Below, piece by piece: positions 1 through 13,500 of a stretch of DNA of 35,350 nucleotides (position 1 is the first letter of the stretch; the number at the start of each line of letters is the position of its first letter). Origin of the DNA: Elysia marginata. Lineage: Eukaryota; Mollusca; Gastropoda; Plakobranchidae. The position numbers were made by a program, and so were the translations under genes. The DNA lies in NCBI GenBank assembly GCA_019649035.1, contig BMAT01009762.1:92844-128193 (forward strand). The letters run 5' to 3'. The notes below the pieces were generated by a model, which did not search any database, was not told the DNA's origin, and saw only the letters and a list, made by a program, of their open reading frames with translations.

Positions 1-31
1 TCTTCTTATTATTATTATTATTAATGTATTA

Positions 32-62
<31 letters not shown>
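1..62. repeat. (ATT)n microsatellite
   Basis: Interrupted ATT/TTA trinucleotide repeat starting at the window edge. Confidence 0.9.
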
Positions 63-63
<1 letters not shown>

Positions 64-1189
64 CTCTCGACCAGTATAAATGACTCAGAAGTCAGAAATT
101 TTTCTATAGGATTTAACATCTTTCAAAAGTAGATTTTTTTTCTTCTCTATCCCTATATTTTGAACTTTTAAAAATAGTTTTAATACCTTCTTACAAAGCT
201 TTAATCATTTCATCCATTTCTCAAAATATCAAAGCCTTGTAATTGTAAAAATTACAACATGTGACCAATTTGCAATGGCTTGTGAAACATAAATAATGCT
301 ATCAATGAACATGTTAAGCATAACATTTTTCTCCTATCAGAAGGTAAAGCTTGTCAGGAATTACTTGTATTGGTCAGCATCTCACATCTCAGTACTGCTT
401 AGCTTTTACACCAAACAAAGAGGATCACTGAACATTCCTAAAACAAAAAAGTTGTTTTTCTTCTTACAAACTGTCTATGTTAAGGCACATAGAATTTAGA
501 AAGAAATTCTAGGTGTCTAATTATAGTACCCACTAACACCAATTTGAAATACTCTTAATTCAAACATGAGGAGTGCTTAATTCAAATTACATGTATATTC
601 ACTTTACCAATGCTCTCTTTCTTTTATGTGTACTGCTAATGCAAGTTTTGGACAATTCATAGTTAAATTTTGCTCGTATGCAGTTTACAAGACCCAAACT
701 TGACTGTACTTCTATATTATAATCATATGCAATAGAAGACTATTTGTCTGAAAATACAAAAAATCAATTTCCGAAAATCCACAATGACCTCACAAGCTGG
801 GACCATTTTATTATTTTTTTACTAAAAAAAAAATTCACTATCTCATCTTTAGTTTCAGCTTGTTTATTTAAGTGTATAGGAATATTCCTCAGTGTAAAGC
901 AATGTAAAATGTTTGGACTTAGCCAGAGCTACAGCACCTGTTTGCAAAAATTATAATATTTCCAAATATTTAGTTTCCGCGAAAAACATTTTTTTTGGTC
1001 TTATACAGAGTCAATATATATTCAACGAAGTAAAGAAAAAACACCACGCTCAAAATAGTTATACATAGCTTTATTTTTTTTTTTTTTTGCTTTCGCTCTT
1101 GGGTTGCATCTAAAACATACAAGAAATAATCCTGAATGATGATCAACAGGGAATGGCAAAAAAAAAGAGGAAAATACAGATGATTGATA

Positions 1190-1320
1190 GTAAAAGAAAG
1201 ATAGAGGGGAGGGCATGGGAGAGGTAGGGGGAGAGTGAGAGACAGATATGAAGAGAAAGAAGAACTGAGAAAAAAAGGAAACAGAGAAGAGTGAAGAGTA
1301 AGAGGGTGGAGAGAAAACAG
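1190..1320. repeat. GA-rich simple-sequence tract
   Basis: Purine-rich low complexity on the plus strand (GAGAG, AGAGA, GGGGAG units). It gives a spurious Ser/Phe-rich frame on the other strand. Confidence 0.75.
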
Positions 1321-1646
1321 GAGAGCTTCTCAAATTACATTTATACATATACATATTTAAAAAAAAGATATATATATTGGCAGGCCAGTAATAAAGATAC
1401 TAAATACTATTAGCACACATGATAATAACTCCTATTGAGTGAAAATGAATACACTATATGTCTTGAGTCCAGGGTGGTTGACCCGGACCTTGGAAAGTTC
1501 CATCCCCTATGGCCAGGCTGTTTTAAACAAGATATTTTTCTACACCTACAAACATCAATAAAATAGATCTTTAAATGGAGTTTTCTCAAAAAAAAAAAAA
1601 AAGAAAAATTCCAACTTCCGACTAATTTCCCCCTAGACACGAGACA

Positions 1647-1670
1647 TATATATATATATATATATATATC
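1647..1670. repeat. (TA)n microsatellite
   Basis: About eleven TA units. Confidence 0.9.
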
Positions 1671-4600
1671 AGATTCTTAAATTTCTTGAACTTGAAGTTG
1701 AAGAAAAATTGATCAAAGAAGGATGCACAAATACAAAGACATTTTTACTTTTCATGCGTAGCAATCAGCTTTGAAAGGAACTAATCATTTCACTCTTCAC
1801 ACATAACGACTACAGGCATGCATTACTTCTTTTTTAATTAGCTTTACAAATGATTACAAATCGTTCTGAAGTTTTGCTGTAATCAAACAAACACAGCCTA
1901 AAGATTACCAGTGCTTCTTAAGACTTAATTCCCAAAAGTTTCAATTTGGGAGGAAAAGGTTAATTTTTTATGCAATTTAAGTGTTTATATTGAGTCTCTG
2001 TCTTGAAGCAATCAGTTCAATACCTATGAGGGGTGTAAAAAAAAACGAACAAAAAAATCTATCCTGCCAAGAAAAAAAACAAAACAAAACAGGCTCATTT
2101 GAAAACTTAACAGACCTTATATTTTGAATTTGATAAGACAAACAAAAGCAAAACAAAACACCAACATTGCCACCATTCTAAGATAATGGATGACACTGCC
2201 TTTTAACTTCAAGTTAAAGATGACATCATGCATAAAGAATGATCTCAGTATATACACATATAAATATGTTAACATAGTATTTACAAAACAAATTAGTTGA
2301 TTTTGACCAACGCCTTTGCAGACTGAAGACTTTTGAACTGGTTGGTAATTTTTGTTTTTTACACAATTTACAACTTTCCAAAAAACAGAGGCAGGATTTT
2401 GACAGGTTTATTTCACCTGCATGAAAGTCATGGCAAGGCCAAGATTAAGTAACCTCTACCTGCACTTGAAATTATGCACCTCTAGAAAAATTTAAGTGAA
2501 TCTTGGTATTTATGTACAGAGTGCCATAACCTCTCCAATTAAAAGAAAATTGAAACTTATACCAAGCAATCTTCGTTTTTCTTTTTCTTTCCAACAGAAA
2601 AACTTTTAAATAAATATAGGAGTTGTACGATACCTATAAGTATGAATTTCTGGACTAATTTTATCTGCTACTGTATTTATGATTTCTCTAAGTGCTGAAA
2701 AATGACAATTAATTTGGAAGATAACTTACACAAAAAAGCATGGGAAAAATAAGAGAGAGAAGACAGCTTAAATTTCCTGTATGCTTCAGGCAATCATCGA
2801 CAACATGCATGAGAACAATACTAGCTTTGAGTCAAAATCCTTTTTGAATTAAAAAAAAAATCCTCCTTTGTAAAAATAGCCTTTTTCTAATAATTTCAAA
2901 CCAAATGTCCTGGGATAAAGACAAATCTTGAGTCAAACCTTTAAGGTTTTAAAGACACTAAAGATCACACCATTTTTCAGACTCAGCTAGGACGAAGTGT
3001 CAAAAACATTATTTTCATAATAAGAGAAGGCAATGTTTCTTTCATTGAGACACAAACCTACTTTTTTTTCAAATCATAGCAATAAAACTAAACATTTATT
3101 TGAAATAAAATCCAACTGAAATCCTAAACTATGCCTTAAATCTTAAATTACAAAGCTGTCTTTCCCTTGAGGTATAACAATACTATTGACAATTTTGTCC
3201 CATAAAAAAGCCATTAGATTTTTAAAATCAATGACTGAAAAACAAAATATTTTTCCTCCAAGAGGAAAAAAAACTGCCATAAAATTTAAGTTTAGAGCAT
3301 TTGGGAATAATCCCATGCTTTTACTAATAATAAAAAAACAGGCATCTTGTAGTTCCAAGGCGACAAAAAAGTTTCTTGAAGTTCTTATTGCAATTAAGGA
3401 ATTGGAGCTTATCTTGTCAAACTCCTGTAAGTGAAGGCATTTAATTCCTCATCATACAAAAGGATCTCTAAGTCAGGTACTGGAGCAGGTAAAATAGAGC
3501 TCAAACAACTTAAATTTGAGGAACTAGTAGCCAGATATCCGTAGAACACACTTCATAAAAAGGCACATTTATTCATCTGCATAAAATTAAACAGATTTGT
3601 ATAGTGTATATCATAGTTTCTACTCTAAAACAATAGCTTACAACATGGTGACATAGCCAAACAGTGCCAAAAAAATTTCTGTCCGTGCTACAACACAAAA
3701 CCTTCTTCAATTGAATATCAGAGATCTAAATACAAAAAGTACAAAAAATATCAAGTTGCAGTTTATATATACATATATTCATATAAAAAATGTTTATAAT
3801 ACATGTAGTAAGTATAGTACAACTCTACAATACAGTCTTAAGTATGCACGCCAAAACCCCCCCAAAAAAACAAGAATTAAAAAAGCACAGTTACTGCAAA
3901 AGCTTAAAATTCTTACAACTCAATAGTCACAAGTGCAAAGATGCATAATTACATATGTATGTTCAAGGCAGCAAACAAAGGACAAGTAGTCCTAGGAGTT
4001 ATCACAGATAGGCTTTAAATAGTAAATTTAAAATCAAGTACACAAATTAAGTTTCAGCTCCAAGATAATTAAAGCTGCCATTATCCTGAAGAATTTCGAT
4101 GCCTTGGTAAGTATTTCAATAGTATATCAACAAAAAAAATCTTGCAATTTTTTCTTGAAACAGAGAAACATTGCTCGTAACTTTTATACTCTTTAACAGG
4201 AGATTTTACACAAGCTTCAATCGACAAAAATTAACAGCCTCAAAAGTATCTAAGACCATATCTGAAGCGATGATTTTGTCATTTGTTTAAAGGCAAACAC
4301 TTGACTCAAAAAACACCACAGAATTATCCAAATTTCAGAACCTGCACCTATGCTTGAGTTAGCAAGGTGACCAGGATTACTAAAAAAAAAAGACACATTA
4401 AACTAACCAAATACCACCATGATCTCTTAAAGAAGGTAAAGGCACTTAATACATAATACATTAATTCAAAAGCAAGATAAAATTTAGCTATTAATAGATT
4501 GCTTTTCTTCCGAAAAACAGTCCTTGTCAATAAGCATCTCAAGGAAGCTATGTGATGTTACATGAAATAAAGAATATTGTTTCAAATCAAATATTATGAG

Positions 4601-4783
4601 TTGAATGGCGTAGCTGTCTTGGTCTTAAACAAACAAGAAAATTATCTAACTTTGTGCTTCTGCAAATAAAATATGACCCCTCTTCAAGACCGGATTCCTC
4701 GTAAATTGAGATTCTCTTAAACAGACTTCAGAGTGTTGATGGTATACCATGACTCAGTGATCCATTCATAGAATCACACTCTA

Positions 4784-4810
4784 ACAATACTTCACCAATC
4801 AAAGTATTGT
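4784..4810. repeat. 9-bp stem hairpin
   Basis: ACAATACTT and AAGTATTGT are perfect complements around a 9-nt loop, in otherwise unstructured DNA. Confidence 0.5.
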
Positions 4811-5679
4811 TGTGACCATATGGAAGCAGCAGGCTTTTCCAAAATGGCTGCAACCATAGGTTAAGTTTTTCTATGGGTCTTTTAGAGTTATCAATATCAA
4901 GCCCTGAATTCAGTAATTTTGCTTAGAGGCCCAGGTGGCTGGGGCTCAAAGCTGCAGGGACCCAGGCTTGAAAGGATTAAAATTCTATCAGGTTTATCTT
5001 TACACAGCCTGGTATGTTATAACTATCAAGTATAATATAATTCATATAAAAGTAAAGCTTCTTTAATTATATTTTGCTCTGGCAAAACAAAAGAGATTGC
5101 TGTATAATGGCTATAAAATTAAGATGCATCTCTCAATATAGCAGCGGCAAAATGGTACTTGGGCACTATATCAGTATAAAAAAAGGACGGCTAAGCTATA
5201 AGAAACATGACATACAGACACAACACAAGCTATTTGAAGCGAAATTGGACGGTAAATCTGAATTTTCTTCATTTAGAATAAAAAACAGGTAACATAATGT
5301 TATTTTGGCTCTTTAAAAAAAAGAGTTTGATTTTTGAAAAACTATAAACTGCAATGCTAGTAAACATGTTCAATATTATAATGATTGTAAATATTGAGGG
5401 AGTTATGAAAGTGCACAAATTATAATATTATACATATCTTAACTAAAACAAGTAGCATAGGGTTTTTTACAGTGCATATTTATGGAAAAGCTTTTTTTTT
5501 TTTAAACATTTCATAATATCAATCAAAGGTAATAAATATTTTCTATGCACAAAAATTTTAACTTTCGATATACATTGATCAGTCACTGGAAAAGCATAGC
5601 TCACTTTCAATTAGTACTGTGCAAGAACATACATACAAAGTGAAGACTATTTCTTTTTTAAAGAGCCTGAAAAAAAGAG

Positions 5680-5745
5680 AGGTGAAAGAATGGAAAGAAT
5701 AGGAGAGAGGGAGAGAGGAATATAAAGAGAGAGTGTATGGAAAAA
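5680..5745. repeat. GA-rich simple-sequence tract
   Basis: GAAAGAATAGGAGAGAGGGA-type purine run on the plus strand. Confidence 0.6.
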
Positions 5746-6870
5746 CTGCAAATGAGAGGTACAAAAAAAAAGCACAGACCTGATCAACCATGCAGACAAG
5801 TCCTTCTAAGTGGTACACAATTCATAGTTTGGCCAGTGTATAAAGCTTAGCTTTGTGCTCAAAGAAATATCCTGAAAGTATTGTTGTAAGATTAATCCCA
5901 AAAAGGGGAAATTAACAAAACAAAAGAAACAAAAAAAGAAAAGAAAACATGAATAAACAGGGTCTTGAATTTCTCTTTTAAGCACCATAAGTCATATCTT
6001 TCCTTGAGTCCCAAATAAAAGGGGGTTTGATCTTTAGTTCTTTCTTTTTTTCCCCCCAACATTAAACCAAAATCTGTAATTACAAAAAGCAGTTACAAAA
6101 GTTCACAGACCTGACGCGAACGTAAACATTCACATTGTATGTACAACTATAAAAACAATATGCAAACAAAACATACAGTATGTCCATGGCTGTTGTACAC
6201 ATCTTTACTTTCTGCATCAAAATGAAAAGACAAACTATAATTACCATTCATATACAAACTGAGGTGATGAATGTTTTCATGTAAGCCTACTTTCTTTGTA
6301 AGACTATATAAAATGGCTCAAGAGTTGTACAAGATACATATCAACATGGCAAACTGCTAATCACTTATCTAGATTTATACATATATATAATTATATATAC
6401 ATACATATATATTCAAATTTACTTGATGTGCAATATAAATTTAGCAAACTGCATAAAACCATATAAAAACATCCGAAAACACTGCCGCAACATACAAGCA
6501 TTTTTCCTTCAATGGATAGGAACTCAAAAGTTTAAGTACATGGAAATATAATAGTTGTTCTCAGATCTGATGCCTTTAACTGTACAGGCAGGGCAATACC
6601 AAGTCTATTTAATACTCAATATACCTTGTGGAAGATCCAGAACGAAGAAGTTTTAAGCAAGATCTCAGTTTTTGCCTGAGCAGACATCAAACCGAATGAA
6701 ACAAAAGTAACAATACAAAATCAAAGAAATATTTAAAGATGGAAATCTAAAAACACGGAGATAAAAATTGCATGAATTTAAAACACCTCAAAGTTTGAAT
6801 ATTCAAAATACTGGAGGAAGCAATAACTGAAAATGAAAGCATTGACAAATAACTTTTTGGATTGAAAACA

Positions 6871-6876
6871 TTTATT
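6871..6876 (-). promoter_or_regulatory. Candidate polyadenylation signal AATAAA
   Basis: First AATAAA on the minus strand after the CEP164-like stop codon. AATAAA is frequent by chance in AT-rich DNA, so support is weak. Confidence 0.3.
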
Positions 6877-7419
6877 GAAATCTTCTTGTACTTCAAAAGG
6901 AGTATTTAAGATCATTGAAAAACTTTCGTAGTTCCTTGTTTCTCCTCTATTACCATATGATTGTTGAACTTCAACAAATGCAACCCAGCTCTAGAGCAAT
7001 ATATTTTATGTACAAAAAGAATTGCCTTCAACGCCATTTTTTTTTTCAAAACTCATATTAATTTACAAACCAAGTTAATTTCAAGGCACTTTGTTTACTT
7101 TTTTTTTTATCCAGGCACACATCATAGACAATTCAATGCAAGTTGGTTCAGGAACACAAGACTTGCCTTAACTTAACCCACACATTTTAGAGAAAAAATT
7201 CAGCCATATTTCTGGAATTTCCTAGGATATTAATTATAAAGCTGATTAGCACAAAGGTAGAAAATTGCTATTGGTAAATTTCTTTTTCTTTTGTAAATTA
7301 CAGTGCTATCAATAATCTTAATTTAAATTTGAACATTATAGAATGTAACTTTTTTGGCAAATGGATTTCAATAAAAGTCATGGAAGAAAATCACAGAAGA
7401 AAAAAAAGAGATCTGAAAT

Positions 7420-7555
7420 TTAGAGCTGTCGTATCCTGATTTCATCGTTTTCGTCTAACTCTAGCTTTAGATTTCCACCACTGTACCTTGGAGGAGTGAA
7501 AAGTTGAGGAATGTCACGATCTCTCCTTAGATCAGACACAGGATCATTGCTGTAC
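7420..7555 (-). CDS. CEP164: CEP164 exon w31, C-terminus
   Basis: Phase 2 in at CTCAG. It encodes 44 residues and TAA. SNDPVSDLRRDRDIPQLFT then LELDENDEIRIRQL, parallel to human KNDPRLPLFSS and LGLDEHNRVKVYRF at the very C-terminus. A second AG 6 nt inside (GTACAG) is also in frame. Confidence 0.93.
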
Positions 7556-10500
7556 CTGAGTAGTTAGGGAGTTAAGGACTTTCAAAAAACAATAAGGCCA
7601 CTAGTGCAATACTGAGCATGCACAATATGGTCACACGCCTTAGTGATCCCCACCCCCGGTCTGCATGGTTACTAATAGTCATACAGTAGTCATCAAACAA
7701 TAAAACAATAAAGAAAGGCACCCTTAGATGCAGATTGGTGGCTTCTGCATCACTACCATCAGATTATTGCGAGCATACAAGGGCTACACTCTAAAATCTG
7801 AGGCGGAGTCACTCCTTTCTTATCATTCTATTGTTCGCATGTGAACACAGATTGCACATCCCTATGCACTGACCACAAGCATCAATGGCATAGAGTCGGG
7901 TCTTGGACCACAGGAACATGAAGAATTGTGATCTTGACAGGCTGTGATACGGCTACTCGGAGAATGAGAATTCCAGCAAAAATCAGTAGACTTGCATAAC
8001 TGATACATAAAAAAAAGTATACAAATGCAGGAAAATCTGTGTCACCCTCATCCCTGTAACTATCTAAAAACCTGCAGCAATAAAATACTGGATTGTGACC
8101 TAAGAATATGAATTACATAAAATAGAATACACTGGAACTAAAAACAAGCAAACCAAATCTAAGAACTGAAAATTCAAACCCCGTAGATAAACTATGCAAC
8201 ATCCAAAGGATACGCAGAGTTTGAGTCCCAGCCTTGGGTGTTGATATATGAGGGGCTGTCCATCCTGCTATGGTGCTGTTTGAGCCACTCCTTCTGCTGT
8301 GCCAACTGAGCATGAATACTAGATGGTGTTGTTGGGGTGTGATGAGGGTGATGATGATGTGGGTAATGCTTCATGGGAGAGGTGATATGACTAAAATGTC
8401 TATCTCTGAAAAAAAAGATGTAAGCACAGAATGACATTAACGCCCTGCACCCCTATTAATAGCAAGCTAGACATCAAAGAAAATTCTGATACAAAGAACT
8501 TTTTTTGCATAATTTGCAAAAATCACTTATCTATCTTCATATTTAGAACATAAAAAGTTAACCATTGTCATATAATTTTATATTTATTGGCAACGAAACA
8601 AATTGAATGCACTGGCCAAGAAATAGGCGCTTATTCTCAAATCTTCACTTGCAATGCAAGTTTGTGTCCACATCTAATTGCAAGGAACATGACATTAAGG
8701 TATCACAGAAATAAACAATTCAATGATCTTACAAACACAGTCTCCCCTTCCTGATGAGAGATTCTGAATCAAACCGAAAAGAAAAAGTTTGGTCTTGTTG
8801 AATTTTGCACAACAAAAAGAAGGAAAAAAAATGGCTGCATGAGACTATGTACTTGCCTGGCAGTCGCTGAAGTAAGTCCAAAGCCATGAGCTGAGGTATT
8901 GTAACCTGGCATGGCAGTGAAGGGAGCTCTCCTGTCTATGTATCAACAAAGGCAGAAAGAAAACGTAATGTTAATTTAACTGACAAAACAGAAAGTGTGA
9001 TACATGCATACTCATTATAAAGAGCTGAGGTATTGTAACCTGGCATGGCAGTGAAGGGAGCTCTCCTATCTATGTATCGACAAAGGCAGAAAGAAAACGT
9101 AAAGTTAATTTAACTGACAAAACAGAAAGTGTGATACATGCATACTCATTATATAGAGGGCAGGGGAGAGAGAGAGAAGAGATTATGAGACTAAGAGAAA
9201 TACAGAGAGATAGATCAAAAGAGACATACAGACACACTGGCAAGTGTTTTTACCTCCAAAATACTTTCTCCACTTTCTTTCCAGTGACTGCTCTGCAGTA
9301 TGGACCATGGTCGAGTAATCTCGGTTTGGAGTTCTGAAAATCATATCAAAGGAAAAGAACAGTTATTTCATCAGAAGACATTTGTTGCATTTAGTTGTCT
9401 TGTAAGATTGTTGAATTCTTTTTTTTTTATGATAGCCGGGAAGTCAGGAAAACCCGTTTAATTGTGAAAAGAAGCCTTCTCCCGTAATTTCTCCATTAAG
9501 TGGGTCCAACTGTACTAAGATGCTCACCCAACAGGTGGCTGAGGTGTCCACTGCATTCCCTCAGGAAGGCTAGAGGCACGCTGGGATGCCATTGAGCGGA
9601 GATAGCCATCTAGATTGAAAAGAAAAAGTTTCTGTTTATAAGCTGTAGAGTTTTCAAGGTTGTGAGAAAGGGAATGGCTGTAGAGTTTGGGACTGAGAAA
9701 AAATACAAGGAATAAAATCATTTGTATATAAAATTATTACAAGGACAAGTACTTAGTTTTGGAAAAAAACTTTCCCATTGTATTCCAAACACTAAATCTT
9801 TGGTCTTTTGATGAGATTGATTGAACACAAAGAAAAATGTTTTTTATTGATCTGTAGCCATTTCTTTTTTTCGATATACAGGCTATGGCGCAATTTTGGG
9901 CCATTTTACATTCCTTTTTCATATGAGTGGATCTTTTCTTGGCAGAGTGATTTTTTTCTTAAAATAAAACTTAAAAAAAAAAACAATTCAATTTTCATAC
10001 TTTAATTAGTATTCCTTTCATGTTACAAATATATCTCAATATATTTACCCTCTTACGGTCACAGGTTCAAATTGTACTGGTAAATAAGTTTAAAGCATCT
10101 GTTCTTTTTGGTGTTTGGATTTTAGGGGCCCTTTTCCATAAAAGGGCTCGTCTGTTACAAACTAACTAGATACTTCATTACTAAAATACTCAATATGAAC
10201 AGAACAAAAAAAAGCAACCTGTTGGCAGCTGATCCTTATCAACATAGCTCAGAACTTTAGACAGTTCTGAGTTGATTCGGTGGAGGGCTTTTGACAAGTC
10301 GTCTGTAACAGCTCCACTTCGCCCTGGCGGTGGGAATGAAAAAAGATGCCCAGCATGGCCTGTGGACAAATGGATACACTGTGTTCGTGAAGGTGTTTCA
10401 AACAGCATCACAATATAAGCAACAAACTGAAAAATCTTCAGTGAAAAAGGTCTAGGAAGAGTCCAGGAAGAGAAAAGACCAGTGTTATTGATGGCTTCTA

Positions 10501-13500
10501 ATTTTTAGCAAATTGAGGGGTTAGCCAAAAAATTATCAAAAAATTAACAAATACAACATACTATGGTTTTCTTTAATTTGTTCTAAAGTTTACAAATTGA
10601 TTTAAACGCAGCGGAAAAATATGTAAAAAGGGTGAACAGTTTTCTGTTAGGAATGTTTTGAAAGTCCATAAAAATGCATATGTGCAAATAAGTTAATAAG
10701 GAAAGTAACCTTTACAGCTTACAATATGCATTTCATAGTTTTGTCTCATGGCCGCTCATGGGGCTTAAAAACTTGAATTTGATTTCTCTGGAACTGTTTC
10801 GGGTAGAGCACTCAGGGGGTCGGGATGTACAAGGATCTTTAAATTTGAGAATAGTATAACTTCTTTTTAATGTTAGCAAAGTTAAGTCTCACCGTTTAAA
10901 AAATTTTCCATGCTGGCATTGGAGCTGCCAACACCACTGCTCTCATCATCACTAATGTCAAGGTTAGGAATCTTTGCTCTGTGCCAAGGTCTTTCGAAAG
11001 GGCTAAAGGTGTCCCGTTCATTTGGATCCTGTGCAAAAAAGAAAGGGGACATCACTTTTATTTCTTACTACAAAAGAACAGCATCAGTCATATAACTGCA
11101 TGTTTTTTCATGACTGAAATGTACTAAAATACTTTGCATGATCATTGCAAAATAGCACTGATAAATGACCCAAAATATATAAACTATGTCAATCACATAA
11201 TAACCCTAAGGGTTCCTATTTTTAGAACTAACACCTATGGAAATCATAATGCAAACAAAATTTATATGTAACTAACACTTCTAGGGTCAGGAAGTTATTT
11301 CCATTGTTTCCCCTTGCATCTGAACTTTTCACAAACCTGGCATACATTCTACATAAAACTCGAGAGTACACAGATATTTAAAAGTATGGTCCCACACATT
11401 CTATGCTTAGCACATTATCTTCTGTTTTTTTAATCTGCTTCTCCTCTCCATTTAATTTTGTAAATAACCTTAAACAAAACCTCGCTCATTTCTTTTCACT
11501 TTTTATTGACTTTGCCTATCCATAAAAAAATGTACAAAGGTAACTCATCATGTGAAAAATAAGTAGATGAAAAAGCAACTGAATTGAAACAGAATCATGG
11601 TGTCCCTGCATGAAAGGTAACCCTAGTTTTTTTTTGGCATTGAAACAAAAATGCCCATTGGCATTCTTATCTGGACAGGCTTGAATTTAAGGCATAAATA
11701 GAAATACCAATAGACCTCTAATGAACCATAAAAAAATAAAAAGATTAAAAAAAATAATTACATCTTTAGCCAAACCCTCTAGACGATGGAGCTGCTCTTC
11801 TTTTTGTAACAGCAACCTTGAGCCTGTGTTAACCTGTGACTCAAGGGCACTAATACGTTGACCTTCTATATCTAATGTGTCTTTGACCTCCTCCAAGAGA
11901 TCAGCTCCCCGACCAGACACATTCTGCAAAACAGAGACCAAAGATATGCATATCATGCAACTACATGTAGTGAAAATGACTTGGGTGTTGCAAGCAGGGA
12001 TGCAAGCGGCTCATGCTCAAAAAGCAGGAAAATTTTACACTCTATAGGTGCCCTTATATAGAACTTTTGATGCATTAATTTAAAGAGAGAGATAGAACTC
12101 TGTACTAGTGCCTACACAGCTATACAACTAAAAGGAAGAGTGTGATTTTCAAAACTCTTAATTAAGGATGTTTTCTTATATATTTAGATCATATTTTTTT
12201 CAAGTTTTCCTGCTTTTTTAGTTAAAGAAAACTGCTAAAAAATCGAAATTCCTGCAAAAATCGGAAAACTTGCATCCCTGTGCAAGTTTCAAAAGTAATG
12301 CCACAAACGGTGTATTTTTTCTGAGCTTTAAGTGTTAAAAGTTGCGTAAAATTATGACATCAGTTAAAAGATACTAGATTTTCTGCTTAATTCGAAATCA
12401 TATATGGTATAATTTTTATATTCAATTTTATGGGGTTTTTTTTCTCTTCCAAATATGATGAATAAAATAAAAGAGATGAAACATAATTGATGATAGTTAA
12501 TATATAAAACTCCACGCAATAAGTCTAAAATATTTTTTCCAAACAAAGAAAAAACAAAAAAAAACAAAAAGCATGGGTCAACATAAGTCAGCTTTTGAAT
12601 AGTTAAAAATAAATTTTAAAACATCTAAATAGGCACAAAATTTAGGCTTAAGAGAAAGAGAAGGAGGGAGGGAGGGAAAGAGATGACATATAGAAAACGA
12701 GAAATAAGAGTGAAGAGAGAGAAGGACCATCCATGAACTCACAGCTTGTTGAGCAGCTCGAGAAGCGTCTTTCACTAGCTCCTGCTTAGCGGCTGCCAGA
12801 GCAGAGTGCCTCTGCTTCAACATTCGCCTTTGTTTGTGGAGGAAAGCTTTTGCCCGAGAGATAGTCATCTGCTCCTTTATTAAATGAGCTCTCAAGCCCC
12901 TGGCAAAGATGTATATCACAGATGGTTTTAAAATGTTACCATTTCATGAAAATCCCCTACCCCAGAATTTTACTTAGCAAAGCAAATAAGACCTACAATT
13001 TTCCAAAGAAATCTTTCCATTTTGTTAGAAATCAAAACTTTTCCACAGTTCAAAGAACCAAACACAACTCACCATTGACAGGTATCATGCCCGATTGTAA
13101 AATTTCTAATTAATTCATAGGAGAAGTTAATTTTTTTGTTCAGCTTTGAAATGTGAGAGCCCAAAATGTAACAGAGTATATAATAATGCTGAACTCCAAA
13201 GCATGTTGGGGCCCTCCTAATAAATGTCAATCTAGAAAATCTATGTCCAATTCTTGCTCAAGGGTGTACATTTTACTCCTCTCGCTAACCAAGTGGGCAG
13301 GTTTAGGTCAAGCCTTACGAGCAACATGCATAAGCCCCGCCCATCTATTTATTTTCTTTTTCTTTCAGCTGAGTGGCTGTGCATTGGGTTAGTAGTGACA
13401 GTGAGATATGACATAAATGCACTTTGAAACAGGTTTTTTTTTTTTATTGGGCCTTAACATGAACTTTATTACAAGCTTCTTGGTAGCCACTACAAGTTTG

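Larger units (their letters stand above)
1..7419. other. Non-coding region: 3' UTR of CEP164-like gene and downstream DNA
   Basis: No spliced or unspliced coding signal recognised on either strand in 7.4 kb. The sequence is AT-rich with many A/T runs. On the minus strand the first AATAAA below the stop is at 6871-6876, about 545 nt into the presumed 3' UTR. Others lie further away, so the mRNA end is not fixed. Simple repeats and one hairpin are listed separately. Confidence 0.6.

Noticed and set aside
1022-1354. 110-codon minus-strand frame
   Set aside because: A Ser/Phe/Pro-rich product of a GA-rich simple repeat.
8113-8313. Alternative minus-strand frame overlapping exon w30
   Set aside because: Different frame from the conserved w30 product and out of phase with w29 and w31.
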